This document shows positions 16,921 to 25,801 of a stretch of 61,401 bases of DNA, piece after piece. The notes under the pieces were generated by a model. The model had not been told where the DNA came from, did no database searches, and saw nothing but the letters and a program-made list of their open reading frames with translations. The stretch's first letter is position 1. Every line of letters begins with the position of its first letter. Origin of the DNA: Myxococcales bacterium. Lineage in GTDB: Bacteria; Myxococcota_A; Polyangia; Palsa-1104; JAEUJZ01. Both the position numbers and the translations under genes were made by a program. Location of the stretch: the NCBI GenBank assembly GCA_016794365.1, contig JAEUKB010000055.1, positions 1-61,401 on the forward strand, in the 5' to 3' direction.

Positions 16921-17224
16921 GGGTGTCTCCTAGGCGCGCAAGCACGCACAAACAGGTCGCTATCCTTTGACCATCTATTGCAACTGACTTGCATTTGCGA
17001 TCAGTTCCAGTCAGCGGTCAAGCGCAACCAATCGGCTCGTCGATGATCTTGTTCTGATCTACTTTTCGACGAACTAATCTGGATGTCACAACCCAGCAGA
17101 GACAGTCCCACGCTGATTGTTCGGCCACACGGACCCGCATTACAAATGCAATTCCTTTGCAACAAATGCAGTTCCTTTGCAATACGTACAGCCGAGCAGA
17201 GTCCCCCCAACCGCAAGCGGAGGC
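16921..17224. other. Intergenic region with paired 20-bp direct repeats
   Basis: About 300 bases between two leftward genes. It contains two adjacent 20-base copies at 17142-17161 and 17162-17181, differing by one base, of the unit ACAAATGCA-R-TTCCTTTGCA. A related TTGCAACTGACTTGCATTTGC lies near 16978-16998 in part. They could be binding sites for a regulator of the lipoprotein gene that starts at 16920. No gene is seen. Confidence 0.45.
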
Positions 17225-18124
17225 TTAGGTTTTGACTGATTCCGCGAGCTGGGAAATGAGCGCAGCTTCCCGCAGCAGACGCTCTGCTTGCTGAACGTGA
17301 AGCGCTTCGATCAGACGACCCTCTACCGTGACGATTCCGCGACCTTCGGACCGCGCTTGCTGATACGCAGCGACGATTCGCTGGGCGCTCGATAGCTCGT
17401 CTGCACTGGGAGAATACGCCGCGTTGGCGATCGCAATCTGCTTGGGATGAATCAGCGACTTGCCATCAAACCCCAGCGCGCGTCCTTGCTGACACGAGGC
17501 AGTCAGTCCCTCTTCATCATCCAAGTGAAAGTGCGGACCATCGATGACAGAAATCCCAGACGCGCGCGCCGCCAGCACACAGCGCGACAGTGCATACAGC
17601 ATCGGAGCCCGATCCACCGGATGATGACAACGCAGCTCTTTGGCCAGATCCGCCGTTCCGATGATGATTCCTGCCAGCTTGGGAATGCCTTGGGTCTGAT
17701 TCCCATCGGCAATCGCATCGACCGCTTGCACACCACGCGGCGTCTCAATCATCGCCCACAGTGCCAGCGTGCTCGGAGCCCCCGATCGCAACAATATACG
17801 CGCCGCCACTTCGATGTCCGCTGCACTGCTGACCTTGGGAAGCACAACGCCATCGGCCCCGGACTGAGCCACCGCAGCAAGATCCGCTTCCGCCCACTCC
17901 GTTCCCAGTCCGTTGACGCGAATCAGGACTTCCCGCGCACCATAGCTACCGGACCGAGCCGCCTGCACAGCAGCCGATCGCGCCGCAGGCTTTTGTTCCG
18001 GTGCAACCGCGTCTTCCAGATCAAAGATAAATCCGTCGGCAAGCAGCGCTTTGGCTTTTTCCAGCGCGCGCGGATTGGACGCGGGCATATACAGCAAGCT
18101 GCGACGTGGACGAGTGGCGCTCAT
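17225..18124 (-). CDS. CitE-like HpcH/HpaI-family C-C lyase
   Basis: A 299-residue aldolase-fold enzyme of the CitE / malyl-CoA lyase group. Seen in the sequence: RRSLLYMPASNPRALEKA at the N-terminus, the metal and substrate region FDLEDAV near residue 35, ETPRGVQAV near 128, and DGKSLIHPKQI near 222, which are the family hallmarks. These enzymes cleave or form acyl-CoA carbon-carbon bonds (citramalyl-CoA, malyl-CoA and similar). No citrate lyase alpha or gamma subunits are nearby, so it is a stand-alone member; the substrate is uncertain. Confidence 0.85.
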   Translation of the reverse strand: MSATRPRRSLLYMPASNPRALEKAKALLADGFIFDLEDAVAPEQKPAARSAAVQAARSGSYGAREVLIRVNGLGTEWAEADLAAVAQSGADGVVLPKVSSAADIEVAARILLRSGAPSTLALWAMIETPRGVQAVDAIADGNQTQGIPKLAGIIIGTADLAKELRCHHPVDRAPMLYALSRCVLAARASGISVIDGPHFHLDDEEGLTASCQQGRALGFDGKSLIHPKQIAIANAAYSPSADELSSAQRIVAAYQQARSEGRGIVTVEGRLIEALHVQQAERLLREAALISQLAESVKT

Positions 18125-18226
18125 GGTCGGAATCTCCCGTCTGAACTGAAGGCGTCATGATGAACAAACCTTCGGTGCAGGTCTACTCCGCCCTGGCCAG
18201 CCCGCATCACGAGCTGACGTAACCGA

Positions 18227-19282
18227 CTACAGGCCTTTTTTCACCTGATCGAGGCCGTAGCGACTGCGATCCAGGTTCCAGCTTGAGCCAAACAGATAGT
18301 CTTTGGCCGCGTCCCGTTCGAGCAGCGTCCACTGAAAATAGGCCGTCGTCAGCTTGATCGAAAGCCGCAGCGTCGTCGCACGATCCGCACTGGCCAGCCC
18401 ACAGCTATCGGGATACGCGGACACAAAGTCCCCGAGCGTCGCACCGCCAAACGTAATCGCCGCAGCGGCTCCACCGACGCGATCATAGAACGCTTCAAAG
18501 TTTGCACCCGGCGGCGCACACGGCGACACACCGGGCTCACTGCTCACTTTGCTCAGCAGCTCACCGAGAAACAGCACCGGCGCATCCTTGCTCTGACTGA
18601 TCGCCGCAGCGTCCGCCAGTCCATCGAGCGGCTCGACGAAGCTGAGGACCGCCACCGGATCGATAACCAGCGCCGATCGAATCGCCAGCGTGGTCTTGCT
18701 CAGCGCCGACAATGCGACTTCACCGCCGAGCTGATATCCGAAGATACCGACGTGACTGGCGCGCAGCTTGTCTTTGACTTCCGACGACTGGGTTAGGTGC
18801 GGAATCAGCGCGAGCACGCTGTCACGATAGGCAACTTGTCGTCGCTCATCGCTGACCTTGACGAGCGCAACCGCGACACCATGACTGGCCAGACGATCCG
18901 CATAGCTGCGAAGCTGCGCAAGCGGCAGGCTCTGCGCGGGTAGCATCACCACGAGCGGATGGCTCGCGCTCTTCATCGATGGACTCATGCCATCGTCGCT
19001 GGGCCACACCAAGGTCAGCTTGTTCTGCGCAAGCCCGAGCGTCGTCGGAACCGTCAGCTCTTGGCTCGCGACCTGAAACGGACCCGCTTCGTTTGGATCG
19101 GTGCGCGGATTGAGCAGATCCGGCAGCATCGTCATGTCAGCGACTGGCGGCGTCGGCGTGCAGCTTCCCGCGTCGGGACACAGGATTCGCTCCGTCAAAG
19201 AAAACGAACAGCCCGCCCAGATCGGCAGCATCACCGCGCACACACCCAAAGCCACACGCAACGACGTTCGCAGTTGTTTCAT
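18227..19282 (-). CDS. Alpha/beta-hydrolase-fold lipoprotein lacking the nucleophile Ser
   Basis: ATG 19282 gives a 351-residue lipoprotein (lipobox IWAGC), preferred to the upstream start because the signal peptide follows it. Residues about 105-320 are an alpha/beta hydrolase fold of the chlorophyllase/dienelactone-hydrolase type: HPLVVMLPA, then LASHGVAVALVKV, then the nucleophile elbow near residue 182. The elbow reads GYQLGG where active enzymes have GxSxG, so the catalytic serine is replaced by glutamine. This points to a binding or regulatory role rather than catalysis. It faces mutS divergently. Confidence 0.75.
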   Translation of the reverse strand: MKQLRTSLRVALGVCAVMLPIWAGCSFSLTERILCPDAGSCTPTPPVADMTMLPDLLNPRTDPNEAGPFQVASQELTVPTTLGLAQNKLTLVWPSDDGMSPSMKSASHPLVVMLPAQSLPLAQLRSYADRLASHGVAVALVKVSDERRQVAYRDSVLALIPHLTQSSEVKDKLRASHVGIFGYQLGGEVALSALSKTTLAIRSALVIDPVAVLSFVEPLDGLADAAAISQSKDAPVLFLGELLSKVSSEPGVSPCAPPGANFEAFYDRVGGAAAAITFGGATLGDFVSAYPDSCGLASADRATTLRLSIKLTTAYFQWTLLERDAAKDYLFGSSWNLDRSRYGLDQVKKGL

Positions 19283-19373
19283 AGGTCGCGCCACGGGGTC
19301 GGAACCAAGATCCCCTCGCGCAAATCGTAGCACGCGCTTTACCTTCCGTTCCTTGGTCTGCTAAAGCGCTGCC

Positions 19374-22166
19374 ATGCCCATCTCAGCAGCCCTTGGGTCC
19401 GACAGCGATCAGGTAGAGCACGCTTCGCCGCTGGATACGGCTCGGACCGCTTCCACTCGCAGCGCCATTCCATCCGTAGACACGCCGGTGATGCGTCAGT
19501 ATTTGGAAATCAAAGAGCGCTATCCCGACTGCATCTTGTTTTTCCGGCTCGGTGACTTTTACGAGATGTTCTTCGATGACGCCGTCGAGGCATCGCAGCT
19601 GCTCGATCTGACGCTGACCGCGCGCGACAAGCAAAAGGAAGTGCCGGTTCCGATGTGCGGAGTCCCGTATCACGCGGCGCGCGGCTACATCGGACGACTG
19701 ATTGCGCAAGGCAAAAAAGTCGCGATCTGCGATCAGATGGAAGATGCGCGCAAAGCCAAAAAGATCGTCCGTCGCGCCGTCACGCAGGTGGTCACACCGG
19801 GCGTCGTGCTCGAAGAAGATCAGCTGGAGCCCAAGTCGTCGAACTATCTGTGCGCGCTGTGTCCGGGCAGCGGTCGGACTGGGCTTGCATATCTCGATGT
19901 CTCGACGGGAGAATTTGCTGCATGTGAGCTGCCCGATGGCGAAGCGCTCGACGAGCTGTGTCGAATCGAACCCGCCGAGCTACTGCTGGTCGAAGACAAG
20001 ACCGTTCGATCCGATTCCCGCAGCGTAGACTGGCCCGCCAAGATTGCGCAGCGAATGAAGGTTCCGACGGGAACCGCGCAGCGAACCGATCCCGCAGCCG
20101 ACCTGGCCATGCTGTCGGAGCTGACCTCGGATGGTCCGCAGAGTGCGCACGCTCTTCACGAAGATCCGCTCTTGTGTGCAGCGGCGGCAGCTTGTCTTCG
20201 CTACGCACGCGCAACCCAGCCAACGGGCGGACTGCCGATCTCGACGCTGCGTCGCTATCGTCCGTCGGACTGTATGATCCTCGATGACGCCACCAAGACC
20301 AACTTGGAGCTTCTTCAGACGCTGGTAGAGCGCAAACGGCAAGGATCGCTCCTCGGTGTGCTGGATCAGACCAAGACCGCGATGGGCGGACGACTGCTCA
20401 GAGCCTGGCTGCTGGCACCGCTGCTCGATCTGACGCTGATTGGTGCTCGTCACGATGCCGTCGAGTGGCTGGTTGATCGGCAGGCCACCCGTCAGTCGCT
20501 CCGCGAGGTGCTCAAAGGCATTCACGACATCGAGCGCTTGACTGGCAGACTTGCGACGCTGCTCGCGACGCCGCGTGATCTGTTTAGCCTTGGCAACAGC
20601 CTGCGCGAGCTGCCCCGGTTGATGGATTCGCTGCGGGCTGCGCTGAGCGTTCCAACCGAGAGCTTTCCGACGGAACTTCCCGCGCTGCTGTCGCTGGGAA
20701 GTGATCTGGCTGAAGATGTCGCAGCGACGATTGCGCACGCGATCGCCGACAATCCGCCGGTTCAGTGGCGCGACGGTGGCTTTCTGCGCCGAGGCTATCA
20801 CGCGGACCTCGACGAGCTTTCGGATCTCTCAAACGGCGGCAAGCAACACATCCTGCGCATCGAGGAGCGCGAGCGCGAACGAACCGGCATTTCGTCGCTG
20901 AAAGTTCGCTACAACAAGGTCTTTGGCTACTTCATTGAGATCACGCGCTCGAACCTGACCAAAGTGCCCGCCGACTACGTTCGCAAGCAGACCACCGTCA
21001 ATGGCGAGCGCTATGTCACCGACGAACTGGCCGAGTATGAAGCCAAAGTGCTTCACGCCGAAGAGCGCCGCATCGAGCTGGAGCTTCAGCTCTATGAGTC
21101 GCTGCGCAGTAGCTTGGCGACGCAGGCCACTCGGCTGCTCAAGCTGGCGCAGAAAGTCGCAACACTCGACGTGCTGTGCGGTCTGGCCGAGCTGGCGCAC
21201 CGATCGGGCTACACCCGTCCGACGATGACCCGAGAGCTACGAATCGACATTCGCGAAGGTCGTCATCCCGTCATCGAACAGCTACGCGAGCGCGGAACCT
21301 TTGTGCCCAACGACACCCTGCTCGATCCCGACGGAGAACAGATCTTGGTGCTGACCGGGCCCAACATGGCTGGTAAATCGACGGTGATGCGTCAGGTGGC
21401 GCTCCTCTCCATTTTGGCGCAGATGGGCTCGTTTGTTCCGGCGGCGCGGGCAGAGCTTGGTCTCGTCGATCGAGTGCTTACCCGCGTCGGAGCCAGCGAC
21501 AACCTGTCACGCGGTGACTCGACGTTCATGGTTGAGATGCGCGAAACCAGCAACATCTTGGCCAAGGCGACCCGTCGATCGCTGGTGGTTCTCGATGAGA
21601 TCGGACGTGGAACCTCAACCTACGATGGACTTTCGATCGCGTGGGCCGTCGCTGAATACCTTCACGATGTCTCGGGCTGTAAGACCTTGTTCGCGACGCA
21701 CTATCACGAGCTGACCGCCCTGGCCGCCGCGCGACCCCGCGTGCGCAATGCCCAGGTCGCGATCCGTCAGTATCAAGACGAGATTGTCTTTCTTCACAAG
21801 CTGCTTCCCGGCGGAGCCAATCGCTCCTATGGCATTGAAGTGGCGCGCCTTGCCGGACTGCCAGCACCGCTTCTGTCGAGAGCCAAAGAGATCCTGCGCG
21901 CACTCGAAGATCAGGCCAGTAGCCAAGGAACATCGTCGCTGCCCGCACATGGAGTTCCGCCGCTTCAGTCGGGACAGCTCTCGCTTCTTCTCGGAGGACC
22001 GCCGCTTCATGCCGAGCCAGCGCAAGCCAAGCCAGCCTCGGTCAAGCTGCCCAAGCATCAGCAAGAAGTGCTCGATCGGCTGCGTCACCTCGATCCCGAA
22101 GATCTGTCACCTCGCGCCGCGCACGATCTGCTTCGACACCTGACCGCGCAGCTTCGCGCCTCGTAA
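19374..22166 (+). CDS. mutS: DNA mismatch repair protein MutS
   Basis: A 930-residue mismatch-recognition ATPase. The mismatch-reading motif DFYEMF (Phe-x-Glu region, about residues 63-68) sits in domain I; the connector, lever and clamp domains follow; the ATPase has Walker A GPNMAGKST near residue 661, the DEIGRGTST signature near 738 and FATHYHEL. Length is slightly above the roughly 850-880 typical of bacteria because of about 40 extra N-terminal residues; a later start at the MRQYLEIKERYP methionine is possible. Not in an obvious operon with mutL. Confidence 0.97.
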   Translation: MPISAALGSDSDQVEHASPLDTARTASTRSAIPSVDTPVMRQYLEIKERYPDCILFFRLGDFYEMFFDDAVEASQLLDLTLTARDKQKEVPVPMCGVPYHAARGYIGRLIAQGKKVAICDQMEDARKAKKIVRRAVTQVVTPGVVLEEDQLEPKSSNYLCALCPGSGRTGLAYLDVSTGEFAACELPDGEALDELCRIEPAELLLVEDKTVRSDSRSVDWPAKIAQRMKVPTGTAQRTDPAADLAMLSELTSDGPQSAHALHEDPLLCAAAAACLRYARATQPTGGLPISTLRRYRPSDCMILDDATKTNLELLQTLVERKRQGSLLGVLDQTKTAMGGRLLRAWLLAPLLDLTLIGARHDAVEWLVDRQATRQSLREVLKGIHDIERLTGRLATLLATPRDLFSLGNSLRELPRLMDSLRAALSVPTESFPTELPALLSLGSDLAEDVAATIAHAIADNPPVQWRDGGFLRRGYHADLDELSDLSNGGKQHILRIEERERERTGISSLKVRYNKVFGYFIEITRSNLTKVPADYVRKQTTVNGERYVTDELAEYEAKVLHAEERRIELELQLYESLRSSLATQATRLLKLAQKVATLDVLCGLAELAHRSGYTRPTMTRELRIDIREGRHPVIEQLRERGTFVPNDTLLDPDGEQILVLTGPNMAGKSTVMRQVALLSILAQMGSFVPAARAELGLVDRVLTRVGASDNLSRGDSTFMVEMRETSNILAKATRRSLVVLDEIGRGTSTYDGLSIAWAVAEYLHDVSGCKTLFATHYHELTALAAARPRVRNAQVAIRQYQDEIVFLHKLLPGGANRSYGIEVARLAGLPAPLLSRAKEILRALEDQASSQGTSSLPAHGVPPLQSGQLSLLLGGPPLHAEPAQAKPASVKLPKHQQEVLDRLRHLDPEDLSPRAAHDLLRHLTAQLRAS

Positions 22167-22243
22167 CTGCCTCGTGACTGCCCCGAAAGACGATCGTTCC
22201 TGTTACGATGAGCGAACTTACACAGTCCGTGGAGGGTTCGCTC

Positions 22244-22639
22244 ATGACGATCGCATTGTGGTGTTTGCTCGTGGCAGTGATCCTGCCGTACGTTTGGCTG
22301 CCAGTGGCATTCGGAGAGCGCCAAAAGCAGTTCGGTTCCGTCGATAACAAGCAGCCGCGCGGCCAGGTCGCCAAGCTCGAAGGCAAAGGTGCCCGAGCGT
22401 ACGCTGCGCACCAAAATGCCTTTGAAGCACTCGCCATCTTCGCCCCAGCGGTGCTGACTGCCTATGCAGCCAAAGCCGACGCCACGCTCTCGGGAGCACT
22501 CGCAGCCGTGTGGGTGGTTTGTCGCGTGCTTCACGGAGCGTTCTACGTCGCGGACATCGACAAGGCCCGCAGCGGCGTGTTCTTCCTCGCGTTTCTGTCG
22601 GCGCTTGGTCAGTTCGCTCTCGCTGCAATGGCCCACTAA
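22244..22639 (+). CDS. MAPEG-family membrane protein
   Basis: A 131-residue integral membrane protein with four transmembrane helices and the MAPEG-family pattern (HQNAFEALAIFAPAVL near residue 60). MAPEG proteins include microsomal glutathione transferases and related bacterial proteins of unknown substrate. GGAGGG at 22231-22236 lies 7 bases before ATG 22244, which decides this start over ATG 22208. It follows mutS by about 80 bases but has its own probable regulation. Confidence 0.8.
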   Translation: MTIALWCLLVAVILPYVWLPVAFGERQKQFGSVDNKQPRGQVAKLEGKGARAYAAHQNAFEALAIFAPAVLTAYAAKADATLSGALAAVWVVCRVLHGAFYVADIDKARSGVFFLAFLSALGQFALAAMAH

Positions 22640-22790
22640 AACCTGCTCGCCACCACCTGCCCCGACCTTCCATCCGTTTTGCCTGCCCAGTCACCGAGCG
22701 ACGGTGACTGTAAGTCCTTGTGCGGCGCGCAAAAAGCAAGCTAAAGTCCGTTTCGCAAAGCTCTAACCCCTGTCCTTTCGGGTGCTTGAC

Positions 22791-24284
22791 ATGCTGCTAT
22801 ACCGCTGGCTCAACGAGGCTGTTGAAAACCGTGGCACCGCCAAGGCGCTGGTTTATCGCGATACCTATCTCTCGTGGCGGGGCATGCAGCACCGTGTCGA
22901 GCGCCGAGCCCAAGAGTTCGCGGCGATGGGCATCGAAAAAGGGCACTGGGTCGGGCTGATGCTCGGCAACGTGCCGGACTTCGCGATCTTGGCGCTGGCG
23001 CTGTCTCGTCTGGGTGCAACCGTCGTTCCGCTCGATCCGACGACGGGTGTGCGAGATCTGACCCTGTTTTTGGAACATGCGCCGCTGCGCGCGCTCATCA
23101 CACGGCCCCGAGGAGGCAACGAGCTTCCATCGAGCCAAGCGCCGATCGTGCGCACCCGCAAAGACGCGCGCTTCGAGCCTGAGAGCCGTCGCAGGCTGCA
23201 AGGAACGCTGCTGACGTGCTCGATTTACCGACGGGACGAAACGCCACCAGCCGAAGCGGAAGCTGTGCTTCTGACGGCGGATACCTCTGGCGATCCCAAA
23301 GGTGTGCTGCGCACCGTCGAAAACATCACGGCCAACTGTGAAAACATCGCAGCGAGCCTGGATGTCACCGCTGATGCCAAAATCCTGACGACGGTGCCGC
23401 TGTTTTCGGCGTACGGCTTCGATCTCGGTCTGTGTCTGGCGCTTCGTTATGGCGCGACGCTGTACCTCGAAGACGAGATGTCGCCCAAGCGAATCGCCAA
23501 GCTGATCCGCGAACAGGAAATCGACTTTCTCCCAGCGACGCCGCCGATCTATTCAGCGCTGGCCAAGATGCCGACGGCAAGGCCGCTCAAGACCAAAGGC
23601 GCACGCTTTTTGGCGACGGGCGCGCAGCTTCCCGAAGCCGTGGCCGAAGGGTTCAGAGAGCGCTGGGGCGTCCGCGTCCTGCCGATGTATCACACCACCG
23701 AAGCGGGCGCGGTCAGCCTCGATCGCAAAGGTCTACAGCCGGAAACCGTCGGGAAGCCCATCTCTGGCGTCGAGCTGCGCATGGGCCAAGCGGATGACAA
23801 TGGTCGGTCGCCGATCTGGATCCGATCCAAAGCGGTGGCGCTTCACTCCGTCGGTCCGATGTCGCACATCAAGCCCGGCGATGCGAAGAAGAAGTCCGAA
23901 GTCCGCCATGTACCGATCGGAGCGATCGACACCGAAGGATTTTTGCGGACCGGCGATCTCGGCAAGATCGACAAGACGGGACGACTGACGCTGCTCGGTC
24001 GTGAAGACGATCTGGTCAAGGTCGAAGGAAAGCGCGTCGCTCTCGGTGAAGTGGAAGGTTGTCTAGAGTCCTTCCCCAAGGTCAAGGCCGCGCAAGCAAA
24101 GGTCTTCACCGACGAACATGGCAGCACGATGGTGGTCGCCAGCGTCGTTCTAAGTGGTCGCTGCCGAGCCGAAGATCTGATCGATCACTGCGCCAAAAAC
24201 CTGGCACCTTACAAAGTTCCACGTCGAGTCGAAATCTGTCTCGCCCTGCCCGCTGAAGTTGGAGGTCAAGAATGCGCACGTTAA
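22791..24284 (+). CDS. Acyl-CoA synthetase/AMP-ligase-like protein with degenerate motifs
   Basis: A 497-residue member of the adenylate-forming ligase superfamily. The N-terminal domain, the YHTTEAG motif (about residue 300), RTGDLG (about 385) and the hinge GREDDLVKVEGKRV (about 403) are recognisable. The phosphate-binding motif, normally TSGSTGxPKG, reads TSGDPKG here with three residues missing (about 165), and the C-terminal catalytic Lys motif (usually PRTxTGKxxR) is replaced by PAEVGGQECAR. Adenylation activity is therefore doubtful. It overlaps the next gene, a von Willebrand A lipoprotein, by 13 bases. Confidence 0.75.
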   Translation: MLLYRWLNEAVENRGTAKALVYRDTYLSWRGMQHRVERRAQEFAAMGIEKGHWVGLMLGNVPDFAILALALSRLGATVVPLDPTTGVRDLTLFLEHAPLRALITRPRGGNELPSSQAPIVRTRKDARFEPESRRRLQGTLLTCSIYRRDETPPAEAEAVLLTADTSGDPKGVLRTVENITANCENIAASLDVTADAKILTTVPLFSAYGFDLGLCLALRYGATLYLEDEMSPKRIAKLIREQEIDFLPATPPIYSALAKMPTARPLKTKGARFLATGAQLPEAVAEGFRERWGVRVLPMYHTTEAGAVSLDRKGLQPETVGKPISGVELRMGQADDNGRSPIWIRSKAVALHSVGPMSHIKPGDAKKKSEVRHVPIGAIDTEGFLRTGDLGKIDKTGRLTLLGREDDLVKVEGKRVALGEVEGCLESFPKVKAAQAKVFTDEHGSTMVVASVVLSGRCRAEDLIDHCAKNLAPYKVPRRVEICLALPAEVGGQECAR

Positions 24285-25474
24285 GGACCGCGTTCATCTT
24301 CGGACTGCTCGCCCTGCCGCTCGCTTGTAACGAAGCCCGCCTCGGAGAAACCGAGATAGACGGCAATGACGATCTGTCCGACGGCACCCGTTACTACGAC
24401 CTCAAAGGGGTCGATTTGTCGCGCGTTCGCGATCGTGACGCTTCGTGCGCGGAAGTTCGGGCCGAAGCCACCCTTCAGAAAAAGCCGGTCGATATCATCT
24501 TCGTGATCGACAACTCCGGCAGCATGACCGACGAAATTCGCTCGGTTGAACAGAACATCAACAAGAACTTCGCCGACATCATCAACAAGAGCGGACTCGA
24601 CTATCGCGTCATCATGGTGACCAGCCACGGCAATGCGGGCACCCAGCAGTCGGTCTGCATCAGCGCACCGCTGTCCAAGCATGCGTCGTGTTCGCCGGTT
24701 CCACCGCAGCCGGGCAACAATCCGCCGCGCTTTTACCACTACAGCATCGAGATCGAGAGCACGGACTCGTTCCAGCGCCTGATCGGATCGGTCAACGGCA
24801 CGATCAGAGATCAGTACAACCTGGCACCGGGCGGCTGGCAGACCTGGCTACGCGCTGACGCATACAAAGCATTTATCGAGATCACGGACGACACATCCGC
24901 GATGTCGGAAGTGGACTTTGATACCCAGCTCCTCGCGAAGTCACCGACGCAGTTTGGCACCAAAGCCGCACGCAACTACGTCTGGCACAGCATCATCGGC
25001 ATGAAGGAAAACAGTCCTGCGACCAAGCCGTGGGCACCTGCCGATCCGGTCCTGAACGCAATCTGTACCAAGGGCGGCGGCGCAGTAGCTGCCGGAGTGC
25101 AGTACCAGCGCCTGTCGATCATGACCGGCGGACTGCGCTTCCCGATCTGCGAGTACGCCAACTTTGATGCGGTGTTTAACCACGTCGCGATGGGCGTCGT
25201 CGCTGGAGCCAAGGTTGCCTGTGACTTTGCACTGCCTGCACCACCGCCGGGTCAACAGATCGATCTGGGCACAGTGCTCGTCGATTACACCGCAGGAGGC
25301 GCGGGCATGCGCACGACCTTCAAGCAGGTGGCCGGTGCAGCAACGTGCGGACCCAACTCGTTCTACATCGATCAAGGTCGCGTCTATCTGTGCCCGGATT
25401 CCTGCAACGTCGTCCAAGCCGACAGCAAAGCCAAGGTCGAGGTTCTGTTCGACTGTCTGTCCGTCGTCGGCTAA
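24272..25474 (+). CDS. Von Willebrand factor A-domain lipoprotein
   Basis: A 400-residue lipoprotein (lipobox PLAC) with a von Willebrand A domain at about residues 70-300. The metal-ion-dependent adhesion site DNSGSM is intact near residue 80, and a later TDDTSAM may supply more of it. Ten or more cysteines in the mature part suggest disulfides. Such proteins bind partners or surfaces through the metal site. GGAGG at 24261-24265 supports ATG 24272, which lies inside the end of the ligase-like gene, so the two are translationally coupled. Confidence 0.85.
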   Translation: MRTLRTAFIFGLLALPLACNEARLGETEIDGNDDLSDGTRYYDLKGVDLSRVRDRDASCAEVRAEATLQKKPVDIIFVIDNSGSMTDEIRSVEQNINKNFADIINKSGLDYRVIMVTSHGNAGTQQSVCISAPLSKHASCSPVPPQPGNNPPRFYHYSIEIESTDSFQRLIGSVNGTIRDQYNLAPGGWQTWLRADAYKAFIEITDDTSAMSEVDFDTQLLAKSPTQFGTKAARNYVWHSIIGMKENSPATKPWAPADPVLNAICTKGGGAVAAGVQYQRLSIMTGGLRFPICEYANFDAVFNHVAMGVVAGAKVACDFALPAPPPGQQIDLGTVLVDYTAGGAGMRTTFKQVAGAATCGPNSFYIDQGRVYLCPDSCNVVQADSKAKVEVLFDCLSVVG

Positions 25475-25598
25475 GTCCGTTCCTGCCTGAGCTTCCCGCA
25501 CTTCTTCGCGCTGCTTCATCCCGCAGCGCTGCGCACGGCTGAGCCAAGTCCGCTCAGCGTGCAAGTCCAATCCCAGCAGACAGCGCACAAGTCGTCAC

Positions 25599-25801
25599 GA
25601 TAAGAAGCAGATCAAATGACTCTTATCTGTGTAGGCTCTGTGCAGGCTCTGTACAGAATATGAAGCATTTTCCGTGCTTCTTATCTGCTTACAATAAGAG
25701 GCATTATTTACGCCTCTTATCTGCTCTTTGTCGTTGCTTTTGTTCGTACCTTGGTTGTTGCCTTTGTCAGGCAATAAGAGGCATTTGAAGCGCTTCTTAT
25801 T
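25599..25801. repeat. Array of four related inverted repeats (ATAAGAGGC hairpins)
   Basis: This intergenic stretch (25475-25796) has no gene but holds four stem-loops with a shared stem. Stem 1: GATAAGA 25599-25605 with TCTTATC 25621-25627. Stem 2: ATATGAAGCA 25658-25667 with TGCTTCTTAT 25675-25684, one mismatch. Stem 3: ATAAGAGGC 25694-25702 with GCCTCTTAT 25712-25720, perfect. Stem 4: AATAAGAGGC 25773-25782 with GCTTCTTATT 25792-25801, one mismatch, containing the methylase stop codon. They could be terminators for the two convergent genes, a repetitive extragenic element or operators. Confidence 0.75.

Noticed and set aside
22161..22208. TCGTAAC/GTTACGA inverted repeat after mutS
   Set aside because: Seven-base arms over a long loop without a T-tract; too weak to call a terminator.
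25599..25801. Possible transposon ends or attachment site
   Set aside because: No transposase, integrase or tRNA is nearby and there are no target-site duplications that I can see; the repeats are short stem-loops.
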